Below, one piece after another: positions 44,171-53,400 of a DNA stretch of 64,000 nucleotides (position 1 is its first letter; every line of letters starts with the position of its first letter). The notes beneath the pieces were generated by a model. It saw nothing but the letters and a program-made list of their open reading frames with translations, was not told the DNA's origin and made no database searches. The stretch is from Methylomonas sp. (GTDB lineage: Bacteria > Pseudomonadota > Gammaproteobacteria > Methylococcales > Methylomonadaceae). The stretch lies in assembly GCA_026988155.1 (NCBI GenBank), contig JALSLW010000080.1, positions 1 through 64,000 on the forward strand, in the 5' to 3' direction. The position numbers were made by a program, and so were the translations under genes.

Positions 44171-45995
44171 GCATGTTTTTGATCCTGAATTATCAATGCC
44201 GTTTATCCAACAATATAAGGACAGTTTTGATTGCAATTTAGATAGCCGATGGCTATTTTACCAACTAAACCAGCCATGTCATCAGCAGCACGCTATGCCT
44301 TCTGCATTTGGTTTTGTTAGAGAAGTATTAAAGGATGCAGAGCAAGTTTATTCTCCTTTGCTTATTAAAGACTATAGTTTAGATAAATTGGTTGCTTTGC
44401 AAACTTCAAGTATCGATGCTTTGTCTAAGTCTCGGCTAAACCAGAAAAATCAGTTTGAATGTATTAGGCAAACCGCTGCGATACAGTTAACTCAACCCCA
44501 TTGGCTGCAGAGCACCTTTCAAATTAACTGTAATCAGACTGAAATAGCTGTACAGCTGATGTCTATTTTTTTACAGCTGACACAGAAACAGAAAGGAAAT
44601 ACGGAACTAAAAAGGTTATACCACTCTCTGCTGCTTAATGAGGGGGTTAAAATGCCTGTACTACACAGTTATGACTATAGTCATAACTGTGGAATCATCT
44701 CTGAGATAATTCAATTTGCCACAATACAGCTTGCTTTAAGTCTATTTCCCCGTGTGCTATTGCCTGAAATTCTCGGTTTTACATTAGCTTATTGTCAGTT
44801 GCCGACATTGATTGAAATCTGCTTTCCAGATCATCAATTGCCCACCCGCTTCTTTAAGAAACGTCACCAAGTTCTAGTAAAACAATTAAAACCGATAACA
44901 AAATGTATTCAGGCGTTTCTGGATCTTTCACACCAGAAGCAACAGCAGGCTTTATGGCATAGGATACAGCACGGTTTTTGGCTTTATCAGCTGTTAATGC
45001 AGCGTTGCAGAGACAGGTTTAATCAGACATTGATACAGGAACCATCTTCCAGGCAAAATATTACCAGACTATTTGAGCAACAAAAGCAACAGGTAAACTA
45101 TGCAAAACTATCGACTAGAGAGCTTTATTACTATCTGATTAATGCGGATTTATTTCCAGATGTTTTGGCTGTTGCCAGCACTAAAGCTGACAAATGGTTG
45201 CGAATGAGTGCATTATTCAATCCACTTCCTTTTAAACATTATAGTCATCAGCAGCTTGATACCTACATAGATGATATTTATAAAGCAGAAGTGAGTGCCT
45301 ATCAGCCATTGCAAGGGAAGCCGCAAACTTCCAAAGCGGCCTATATATGGGGAATAGAGCAGATAGCACCAATGATATTAATTGATGGATGCTGGCTGCA
45401 AAATTCTTTGGCTTTGCAACATGTCAATTCTGAGATTTGTGATATTTTGTTCAGTATTTATGCAGATGAAATAGGGAACGGTCATTTGCAAAAGAATCAC
45501 TGCTACATATTTCAGCAATTGCTGAATAGCTTATCTATCAGGGTTCCGCCTATATACACTGCTGAATTTATAAAATACCCAGGATTTATTAATAGTGCTT
45601 TTGACTTGCCGGTCTATATGTTGGCTCTGTCCTATTTCCCGATAAAATTTTTGCCTGAATTATTAGGCTTGAATATGGCGATAGAATTAAGTGGTCTGGG
45701 GAAAGATTATATGCGACTGGTCGATGAATGGAATTATTGGGGGATTGACTCCACTATAGCAGACATTCATATTTCTATTGACAATTATGCTACAGGGCAT
45801 ACCTTACTGGCAAAAAAAGCGATTCAGCTTTACATGGATGATGTTTCAAAGCGAACAGGTGATGCTAAAATGCTGGATAGACACTGGCGGCGAATTTATA
45901 GAGGCTATATTTCATTACAGTTTGTTGGTAGAAGATTTAAGCTGAGTCTTCCAATTTATTATTTGATTAACACGTTAGGAGCGTGTACAAAATAA
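44157..45995 (+). CDS. Duplicated haem-oxygenase-like diiron protein
   Basis: A 612-residue protein with a C-terminal domain of the iron-containing redox enzyme / haem-oxygenase-like oxidase type. Candidate metal ligands: Glu438 (DEIGNG), His448 (KNHCY), His538, Asp542 and His548 (IHISIDNYATGH). The family includes UndA-type decarboxylases and N-oxygenases. The N-terminal half repeats the fold (LFPRVLLPEILGFTLA resembles YFPIKFLPELLGLNMA) but lacks these ligands, so it looks like an inactive copy. ATG 44157 is chosen; an upstream TTG is in frame. It overlaps the carbamoyltransferase gene by 14 bp, and a repeat element begins at its stop. Its substrate is unknown. Confidence 0.8.
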   Translation: MKKYKHVFDPELSMPFIQQYKDSFDCNLDSRWLFYQLNQPCHQQHAMPSAFGFVREVLKDAEQVYSPLLIKDYSLDKLVALQTSSIDALSKSRLNQKNQFECIRQTAAIQLTQPHWLQSTFQINCNQTEIAVQLMSIFLQLTQKQKGNTELKRLYHSLLLNEGVKMPVLHSYDYSHNCGIISEIIQFATIQLALSLFPRVLLPEILGFTLAYCQLPTLIEICFPDHQLPTRFFKKRHQVLVKQLKPITKCIQAFLDLSHQKQQQALWHRIQHGFWLYQLLMQRCRDRFNQTLIQEPSSRQNITRLFEQQKQQVNYAKLSTRELYYYLINADLFPDVLAVASTKADKWLRMSALFNPLPFKHYSHQQLDTYIDDIYKAEVSAYQPLQGKPQTSKAAYIWGIEQIAPMILIDGCWLQNSLALQHVNSEICDILFSIYADEIGNGHLQKNHCYIFQQLLNSLSIRVPPIYTAEFIKYPGFINSAFDLPVYMLALSYFPIKFLPELLGLNMAIELSGLGKDYMRLVDEWNYWGIDSTIADIHISIDNYATGHTLLAKKAIQLYMDDVSKRTGDAKMLDRHWRRIYRGYISLQFVGRRFKLSLPIYYLINTLGACTK

Positions 45996-46152
45996 TTTGA
46001 ACAGCAGACTTTCTTTTTATTCGTCTTACGCGCTGTATAACCACTTGCGCAGCTCACGACGAGGTAATCGCGCCTGTATTATTCTACCTACACTTATCCA
46101 TGTGTTAGCCGAATACGAATAAAAATCCCGCATCAGTTGTCCAAGCTATTTT
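45989..46152. repeat. Diverged palindromic element, copy C
   Basis: The left end (AAATAATTTGAACAGC) overlaps the stop of the preceding gene; the right end is GTTGTCCAAGCTATTTT. Inside: CTTTTTATTCGTCTTACGCG and, near the right end, CGAATACGAATAAAAATCCC. It matches copy A at 36617 in order and spacing. It separates the trio from the AlkB-like gene. Confidence 0.72.
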
Positions 46153-46218
46153 GGGTGCGTTTCTTAGACATAATTTATCGGGGTAAGTAAAATCGATCAT
46201 TTAAAATATTTATCCTGT

Positions 46219-47244
46219 TTGGCATTTCCTGCTTGTGTCGTATGGTTTTTATACACCGGCCCCCATGATGCAGTATCTGCACTTCTTTGGACTATCCCTC
46301 TTTGGGTGCTGGTTTTAATTGACTGGCTGAGCCCGAAAGTTAACCCTAATATGCAAAAAACTGTTGTTTCCAGTTGGTTTTACGATGCCATTTTATATGG
46401 TTTAACTCTCTTGCAATTTATAATCATAAGCTTGCTGCTTATTTACGCAAGCCAACTGCAATGGGGAGACATACCTGAAATTGCGACTTCTTTGGTCAAC
46501 CTTGTTGTCATGAGGATTTTAGTTGGAACGACTTCCGGTAGTTCGGCGATTATTGTAGCGCATGAATTAATACATAGAACTAAAATCCATCAGCGCATTT
46601 TAGGTAGATTATTGCTATATACCGTATGCTATGAACATTTTGTTATCGCCCATTTATATGGCCATCATCATAATGTGGCAACTCTTGAGGATATAGCGAC
46701 AGCTCGGCTAGGGGAAAGTTTTGAAACATATTGGAAAAGAGTAACTATCGGGCATTTCAAATATGCCTGGAACTTCGAAAGGAATCGCCTCGGATTAACT
46801 CAGGCACCTGCGTTTCATTATAAAATGCTCGCAAATTCAGTTTTGCAAGGCGTGGCAGTTGAAATGGCAATACTTATATTGATATTTATTGTATTTGGCT
46901 GGGCTGCAGTTTTTATTTTTATATACCAGGCATTTTCAGCTGTCCGCTTGCTGGAAACAATCAATTATTATCAGCACTGGGGATTGGAGCAAGGACGGTC
47001 GGAAAATATTTTAGCATGGGTAAACCGCTCTATGGTGACTGAATATGCATTATTTGGATTGTCTAACCATATAGAACATCATAACAATGCTCGGACTTTT
47101 TTTTACCAAACTCCTTTTTCAAACGAAGGCCCAGATATGCCTTATGGATATTTTGTAACCAATCTATGGGTAAAGCTAAATAATGCGTCATATCGAAGAG
47201 TATCAGCAGAAAAGATAAAGGAATTTTATAGGAACCTAGCTTAG
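46219..47244 (+). CDS. AlkB-family membrane diiron hydroxylase
   Basis: A 341-residue integral-membrane nonhaem diiron enzyme of the alkane monooxygenase/desaturase superfamily. The histidine boxes are HELIH at 115-119, EHFVIAHLYGHHHNVAT at about 139-155, NYYQHWGL and NHIEHHNNA, in the same order as AlkB. The second box continues LEDIATARLGESF, very close to AlkB's pattern. Five or six membrane helices are present. It would insert oxygen into a hydrocarbon or lipid chain. The start is uncertain: TTG 46219 is used, but the in-frame upstream sequence (SKIDHLKYLSC) looks coding and begins at a GTA codon at 46183. Rubredoxin, a common AlkB partner, is at 31044. Confidence 0.87.
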   Translation: MAFPACVVWFLYTGPHDAVSALLWTIPLWVLVLIDWLSPKVNPNMQKTVVSSWFYDAILYGLTLLQFIIISLLLIYASQLQWGDIPEIATSLVNLVVMRILVGTTSGSSAIIVAHELIHRTKIHQRILGRLLLYTVCYEHFVIAHLYGHHHNVATLEDIATARLGESFETYWKRVTIGHFKYAWNFERNRLGLTQAPAFHYKMLANSVLQGVAVEMAILILIFIVFGWAAVFIFIYQAFSAVRLLETINYYQHWGLEQGRSENILAWVNRSMVTEYALFGLSNHIEHHNNARTFFYQTPFSNEGPDMPYGYFVTNLWVKLNNASYRRVSAEKIKEFYRNLA

Positions 47245-47476
47245 GAGTGAGAGTTCAATAATACCTGAGTTTGACTTGTCTTTTGACTCCACAGCGATAC
47301 TGTCGAATATTGTTAGACCCTTATTCTTTAATCTAAATGATAGGTTTATGCAATAAGACCTTTTCTAAATCCTCTTTTTATGAGATAAGTACTGTGTGAG
47401 CCTGAAATTATTATCATAATAATTATAAAAAATCAACAGGCCTGGTCTTTTTTATTCCATTGAGGAGAAAATTAAG

Positions 47477-47929
47477 ATGAAACACAATCAGAAAGTATTC
47501 GCACAAAGTTTTATATCATCACTAATTATAATGGTGTCATTAAGCTATGGAGCATTGGCGTACGCAGGAAAAAGCGACTGTTGGGCCGAGTTTTATGAGG
47601 ACTCTCAGTTTAAAGGCAAGAGTTTTCGTGTTCAAGGACCTGCATATAAAAAAAATTTAGTAGACGAAAAAGGTGAGAACTGGGACAAAAGAATTGAGAG
47701 CATTATAATTGGCCCAAAAGCGACAGTCACTGTGTATGAAAACAAAAATCTAAAGTTAACTTTAAAGGAGATGGCTAAACATCCTGTTTTGATGAAGTCT
47801 TTAGGCATTACTAAACAGGATATTCTTGAAGATTCAGAAATAATTCTTCATCCTAATTCCAAGATCCATAGTTTCGGAGAGTATAATTTTTTTCATAAAA
47901 TACGTTCATTAAAAATTGAATGTAAATAA
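47477..47929 (+). CDS. Secreted beta/gamma-crystallin-like protein
   Basis: A 150-residue protein with a signal peptide (SFISSLIIMVSLSYGALAYA-G, cleavage about residue 31). The mature part opens with CWAEFYEDSQFKGKSFRV, the aromatic-Glu-x-x-Phe-x-Gly Greek-key pattern of beta/gamma-crystallins, and ends with a second half (SFGEYNFFHKIRSLKIEC). Cysteines near both ends could pair. Some bacterial members bind calcium in an N/D-N/D-x-x-S/T-S site; I do not see a clear one here, so calcium binding is not claimed. Function unknown. Ribosome-binding site GAGGAGAAAA is 7-14 bp upstream of ATG. The gene stands alone between intergenic stretches. Confidence 0.68.
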   Translation: MKHNQKVFAQSFISSLIIMVSLSYGALAYAGKSDCWAEFYEDSQFKGKSFRVQGPAYKKNLVDEKGENWDKRIESIIIGPKATVTVYENKNLKLTLKEMAKHPVLMKSLGITKQDILEDSEIILHPNSKIHSFGEYNFFHKIRSLKIECK

Positions 47930-48061
47930 CGATAAAAAACTTTATTTTTGCATGAGTAATGCAATATTTTGGAGTGTTCAAGGATTTATAGGGAACTAAG
48001 ATTATATTGATACTCGGACAGCAAAGGCATACTGCTCTGCTCAGGCGGTTATTGTAATTAG

Positions 48062-48694
48062 TTAAACAGAGATATCTATAAGTGAGCCTGGGGCGGGTGT
48101 TAATTCAACTGCGTCACTAGGCTCAGTTTCATCTGTATTGTCTATTAGGTCTTCTTTGACTGTTTTTTTAGCAACTGTTATTTTCTTTTCTTCTTCCTGG
48201 GCCAGCTGAATTAGGTCTGTTCTGGCTTTCTCTGCCATTGCACTAGCTTTAGAAGCAACTTTCTGGTCCTGCGCAGAAGGATTGGCAGGCGCAAGAGCTG
48301 CACGACGAATGGTGTCAGCCTTTCTAATTGTAGCCGCCGGATCTCCGCTAATGGGTGAAGTATCAATATTTACTTCACCCCCTATGGCATAGCGTACACC
48401 ATTGGGTCCTTTAGAATAAGTGAAACTGGCATCGCCAGTAGCAAGAGACCCGGCAGCGCTTAAATGAGCCTGCTCATGTGTTTTGACTTCACGGTCTCTA
48501 CTTTTGAGCTTCTGGATCTGTTTTAAGTCTTGCTGGTTTTGTGACGTTTCCTGAATGGGGGTTGATGATTCAGATTTAATTGCGTCGTCATCTTTTTTCT
48601 CTAAATCAGTAGCATGCTGGCTGGTATCAGTCACGCTATACTGAAAAATATAGCTACTAGGTATTGCCTGTGAGTTAGATACTGATGTCAGCAT
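48062..48694 (-). CDS. SprA-related putative metalloprotease
   Basis: A 210-residue protein. The central part matches the SprA-related/CJM1_0395 family: DREVKTHEQAHLSAAGSLAT contains a zinc-binding HExxH (HEQAH), followed by ASFTYSKGPNGVRYAIGGEV, then DTSPISGDP, and IRKADTIRRAALAPANPS. The N-terminal 80 residues are low-complexity and charged, and the C-terminus is acidic. HExxH and the family's conserved block suggest a peptidase, but its target is unproven. There is no clear signal peptide. It lies 60 bp downstream of psd on the same strand. Confidence 0.8.
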   Translation of the reverse strand: MLTSVSNSQAIPSSYIFQYSVTDTSQHATDLEKKDDDAIKSESSTPIQETSQNQQDLKQIQKLKSRDREVKTHEQAHLSAAGSLATGDASFTYSKGPNGVRYAIGGEVNIDTSPISGDPAATIRKADTIRRAALAPANPSAQDQKVASKASAMAEKARTDLIQLAQEEEKKITVAKKTVKEDLIDNTDETEPSDAVELTPAPGSLIDISV

Positions 48695-48754
48695 AAGTGT
48701 TACTTTTGAAGAATGATAGCTTTATATTTAGTTCAAGTTTTGTAAAATATCAAG

Positions 48755-49609
48755 TTATGAATGGCCTATCATTTCGCCTAATTGAACTTTCTTTCCTGCT
48801 GTAAATTCAGATTCCCACTTAACCTTGTCTTTCCCAAACAATACTATAATGGTCGACCCCATATTAAACCGTCCCATTTCTTCGCCTTTTTCTATAACAG
48901 GTGCATTATCCTGATATTGCCATGAGCGTACTGATTCAATAGATGGCGGCGTAACTACGCCGTGCCAAGTTGTTTCAATACTGGAAACAAAAATAGCACC
49001 GACCAGAATTAAGGCCATTGGCCCCAATTCTGTATCAAACAGGCAGGCAACTCGTTCATTTCTGGCAAAAAGGCCAGGTACCGAGTTTACAGTGGCACCG
49101 TTAACGCTAAATAGTCGGCCAGGAATATGAATCATTTCGGTTAAAGTGCCTTTAATCGGCATATGTAAACGGTGATAATCTTTTGGCGATAGATAAATAG
49201 TCGTAAATGATCCATTTTCGAAAGGTTTAGCCGTTTCCGCATTGCCACCTAGCAAGTCAACTGCAGAAAATGATTTGCCTTTCGCCTGAAAAATTTCTCC
49301 CTGCTCAATTAACCCTGCCTGACTGACTGCTCCATCAGCAGGGCAAGCGATAGCATTGGGAGAGGAGGTGATAGGTCTTGCCCCAGCTTTTAATTCACGG
49401 GTAAAAAAATGATTAAAGCTGGCAAAGTTATTAATGTCCTGTTCTTTGGCTTCAGACATATTGACGCCATAGATTCTTATAATTTGACTGATCATCAGAT
49501 TTTTCCAGACCTTAATTTTGGAATGGGTAAATTTTGACATTACTTTTGAAAGAAAATGGTGGGGTAAAATGTATTGTGGCAGTGTTGTTAATGCTTCTTT
49601 AAATGTCAT
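48755..49609 (-). CDS. psd: Phosphatidylserine decarboxylase proenzyme
   Basis: A 284-residue membrane-associated enzyme that makes phosphatidylethanolamine. The self-cleavage site is Gly251-Ser252-Thr253 (FNMGSTIIVLF), where the serine becomes the pyruvoyl cofactor. The catalytic residues of the fold are in ACPADGAVSQ (Asp), DYHRLHMPIKG (His) and ETTWHGVVTP. The length is typical of the E. coli-type enzyme. Starting at ATG 49609 gives the expected N-terminus (ALTTLPQYILPHHFLSKVM). The upstream 368 bp (49610-49977) is AT-rich, with a 7-bp-stem hairpin (GGCTTGG/CCAAGCC, 49781-49813) and no other gene recognised. Confidence 0.96.
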   Translation of the reverse strand: MTFKEALTTLPQYILPHHFLSKVMSKFTHSKIKVWKNLMISQIIRIYGVNMSEAKEQDINNFASFNHFFTRELKAGARPITSSPNAIACPADGAVSQAGLIEQGEIFQAKGKSFSAVDLLGGNAETAKPFENGSFTTIYLSPKDYHRLHMPIKGTLTEMIHIPGRLFSVNGATVNSVPGLFARNERVACLFDTELGPMALILVGAIFVSSIETTWHGVVTPPSIESVRSWQYQDNAPVIEKGEEMGRFNMGSTIIVLFGKDKVKWESEFTAGKKVQLGEMIGHS

Positions 49610-49977
49610 ATTTAGTGGTGCAGGAAGGTCAATGCTTAAGAGGAAATTGGGGGAAATATGCTTTTTGACTGATGAATGCTTATAAGTTCATTTACTGTTA
49701 AGGGTTCAAATTGTTTTTGTGGTTTATCTTAACTAAAAGCCTCAGCAAAAAGCTAACGCTATACTAAGGTTAATTGATATGGCTTGGCAATTATTTTTTA
49801 CAGGTACCAAGCCTTATTCAATTATTATAAGTAGGTTTTTTTAGTAAAAACTAAAATTCAAACAGTTGATCCCCTTGTAAAACTAGGAAATTCTTGTTTT
49901 GATTCTAATAAAGTTACATTTTTCAAATATTTCAGAAACTAAATGTTCATCTTGTTTTGTAAAAAAGATTATCCGAC

Positions 49978-50023
49978 AAAAACACCTCGGAAATGCAGGA
50001 AAGAGCAAAATAGAGGTGTTTTT
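49978..50023. terminator. Terminator-like inverted repeat after the FlhB-like gene
   Basis: AAAAACACCTC (49978-49988) pairs perfectly with GAGGTGTTTTT (50013-50023), 24-base loop. Read leftward it follows the FlhB-like gene immediately and the stem's far arm gives a T-rich run, so it probably ends that transcript. The stop codon of the gene overlaps its edge. Confidence 0.65.
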
Positions 50024-50303
50024 ATTCTCTATCAGGCTTTTTTCCTCTCAGAAAATAGGCGAAGGAAATAACCTCGGCTACTGCGACATAAAGGCTTTGC
50101 GGAATTTCCTCTCCTAATGGCACTTCGGCTAATATTTTTGAAAGCTCTGGATTGCTTTGCAGTGGAATGCCATGTTCTTCAGCAATTTCAAGTATTTGTT
50201 CCGCGGATACTCCCGTTCCTTTGGCGGTAACTTTAGGAGCCCGTTCCCCATCGTATTTTAAGGCGACGGCAACATCGCTAGTATAAAAGGTTTTTCCAGC
50301 CAT
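50022..50303 (-). CDS. Orphan FlhB/YscU-type export switch C-terminal domain
   Basis: A 93-residue soluble protein matching only the cytoplasmic C-terminal domain of the FlhB/YscU/HrcU export gate. VALKYDGERAPKVTAKGTG and GIPLQSNPELSKILAEVPLGEEIP are the recognisable part. The NPTH autocleavage site of real FlhB is absent because the domain starts after it. Such orphans (often called FhlB) exist in many flagellated bacteria and may regulate hook-to-filament switching, but no flagellar genes are in the window. It is separated from smc by a 155-bp divergent region. Confidence 0.9.
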   Translation of the reverse strand: MAGKTFYTSDVAVALKYDGERAPKVTAKGTGVSAEQILEIAEEHGIPLQSNPELSKILAEVPLGEEIPQSLYVAVAEVISFAYFLRGKKPDRE

Positions 50304-50458
50304 AAATTTAAGTTTGATGAACAGGGTGGTGGAGTTGTCTGTTTTTTTCAGTTTATAGTACTGATATTTCTAAATATTTAAAAAAATGTCGAAACTCGCG
50401 TTAATATGGTGAATAATACGCGGTTATTTCAAAAAATACACGGGATATTCTACCAGTA

Positions 50459-53400
50459 ATGAAACTGGATAAAATTAAACTTTCCGGATTTAAATCCTTT
50501 GCTGATCAAACCACCATTACCATTAAAGGTAATTTGACTGCAGTTGTTGGGCCTAATGGCTGTGGCAAATCTAACGTGATTGATGCGGTGCGCTGGACGA
50601 TGGGGGAGAGCTCTGCCAAGCATTTGCGTGGCGGCAGTATGGCCGATGTTATTTTTAATGGCTCATCAGGCAGAAAACCGGTCAGTACAGCTTCTGTGGA
50701 ATTAATCTTTGATAATAGCGAAGGTAAAGCGGGGGGCGAGTATTCTAAATACAGCAGTATTTCGATAAGAAGGCAGGTGAGCCGGGATGGTCATTCTCAA
50801 TATTCGCTTAATGGTACAAAATGCCGACGCAAAGATGTTACCGATTTATTTTTAGGTACAGGTTTAGGTGCACGCAGCTACGCCATTATTGAACAGGGCA
50901 CCATTTCCCGAATGGTAGAGTCTAAACCTGAGGATTTACGGATACATATTGAAGAAGCGGCCGGTATTTCTAAATATAAGGAACGCAGACACGAAACTGA
51001 AACGCGGATAAGACATACTAGGGAAAATTTGGAGCGTCTGGATGATTTGCGGGAAGAAGTTGAAAAACAGCTGGAAAATTTAAAGAAACAGTCGGCAAAA
51101 GCTGAAAAATTTACTGATTTAAAAAGGCAGGAACGTCAATATAAGAAGGAACTGCTGGCTATCCGCTGGAATAGCTATCATCAGTCAGCTGAACAGTTGG
51201 AAAGCAAGTTGCAGGACATTGCTACCGAACATAATCGTTTGTTTGTTTTGCTGCGCGAAACAGATAAGTCGATTGACAGTAAGCGAATTGATCAAAAAAA
51301 TCAGCAGCAAGCGTTAGATTCAGCCCAAGAGGAATATTATCATTTAGTTGCTGAAGTCAGCCGTTTACAGCAGGCCATTAAGCATAATGAAACCAGTCAT
51401 GAGGAAACTTTGAATGAAATTGCCCGATTAACCCAGCAGGCAGAGCAGGCAAATAATGAATATGAACAGGATATGCAGGAACTGGAGGAAATCAAAGAAA
51501 CCTTGATGGAAACAGAAGAAAGCCAGATTGCAGCTGCAGAGCAGGCAGAAGAGAGTACGTTAAGACAGCAAGAACTGATTCAGACCAAAACAGCATGGCA
51601 AAAACAATGGGAAGACTACCTTGCGGAAAGTTCTAAATATAAAGAGCTGGCGGAAATACAGAAAGTTAAACTTTCACATTTAAACAGCCAGTCGCAGCAG
51701 TTGCAGCAACGTCTGGAGAAATTGCAAATTGAGCGTGGTGAATTATCAAATACTGATTTATTGGCAGAAATAGAGTCACTGGATAGCAGTATTGAGATGA
51801 TTGAGAGCGATAGGGAAGATCTTCAGGCTCAGCTTGAAGCAATTTATGCTCAGATTATTGAGCAGCGTCAGAAAGTTAAAGCGTTTCATAATCAATTGCA
51901 TCAAGATCGTGCTGAACAGCATAAGGTTAACGGCAAAATTACCTCTCTGGAATTATTGCAGCAGCATGCGATGGGTAAGGATAAAAAAGAGCTTGTGCAA
52001 TGGCTGAATAAAATGGATTTATCAAACAATCAGCGGCTAGCAGAATTTTTAGAGGTGGAAGACGGCTGGGAAAATGCGCTAGAAACAGTATTAGGCAGCT
52101 ATCTTGAAGCAATCTGTGTAGATGATGCAGATCAGCTAGTGCAAGGATTGCAATATTTAACCAAGCAGTCGGTTATTTTGTTTGAAACTCAGGTGCCGGC
52201 AAGACCGGAAAGCACTAACAAAAATGCATTATTGGATAAAGTGGCATGTCCCTGGAATTTGAACGGTTTATTGACGGGGATTTATTGTGCAGATGATATT
52301 GAATCTGCAAAACAGCAAAGTTCCGATTTGCGAGCTTATGAATCCATTATTACCAAAGCAGGTGACTGGGTTGGGCCTAATTGGGTTAAGACTTCCAGAA
52401 GCATTGATAATAAAAGTGGTGTATTACAGCGTGGGAAGGATTTGCGTGACTTAAAACAGCGACAGCTTGAGTTGCAAGAAGCCATCGAGAACAATGAACA
52501 GCATTTGGAGCAGACAGAGGCAGCATTAAAGAGTGCTGAAGAAAATAGAGAGCGCCTGCAGCAGAGAGATAAAGTGCTAGGTTCAGAGTATTCAGCAAAA
52601 AGTGCGCAGTTTAGTGCCTACTCAGCTAAACAGGAACAGCAGCAGCAGCGCTTAAACCAAGTCAGTCAGGATATTGAAGATGTGATTGCTGAAACTGAGG
52701 ACATTGCTGAAATAGCCAATGAAGCAGAGGAATCAAAACAGTTGGCCGAAGAAACTTTGGCGCAATTAGCTGAAACAAAAGAGCAGCTGGATCAGCAAAA
52801 TCAGCAATTGCAAACTCTGCAATATAATAATGATTTAAGTGTTAATGAAGCACAGAGAAATGTTCATGCGCTACAGGGGAAAATTGAGTCGCTAAAAGCA
52901 TCAGAGGCATTGACCGAAAAGCAGATAGAACGGCTGCAGATACAAAATCAGCAATCAGCCGAGCGTATTGCAGAGCTGCAAACTAAATTAAATTCATCAC
53001 TTATGCCGTTAGATGATGAAAAAATGCAATTGGATGAGTTTTCTGAAAATAAAGAAAACTTAGAAAATAAGCTGCTGGCAGAACGCGCTTTGCAGCGGCA
53101 GACTGAGGAACAGATCACCGATTTGGCAGAGCAGCATACACATACTCAGAAGGCAATGGAAATGCAAAAAGAGCTGCTGGATAAAATTAGATTTGAACAG
53201 CAGGATAGTAAAGTTAGGCAGCAGACAATTACTGAACAGTTAGATGAGGTTGATGCTGATCCTGAACAGATATTGGAGCAATTATCCGCTGAGGCTGAAG
53301 AACAGGAATGGAAGTTGCGGTTGGAGAATTTTACTCGGCAAATAGACCGTTTAGGCTCTATTAATTTAACTGCGATTGAAGAGTATAAATCACAGGCTGA

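Noticed and set aside
49899-50117. Rightward 72-codon frame
   Set aside because: It crosses the terminator-like repeat and lies antisense to the end of the FlhB-like gene; its composition is not protein-like.
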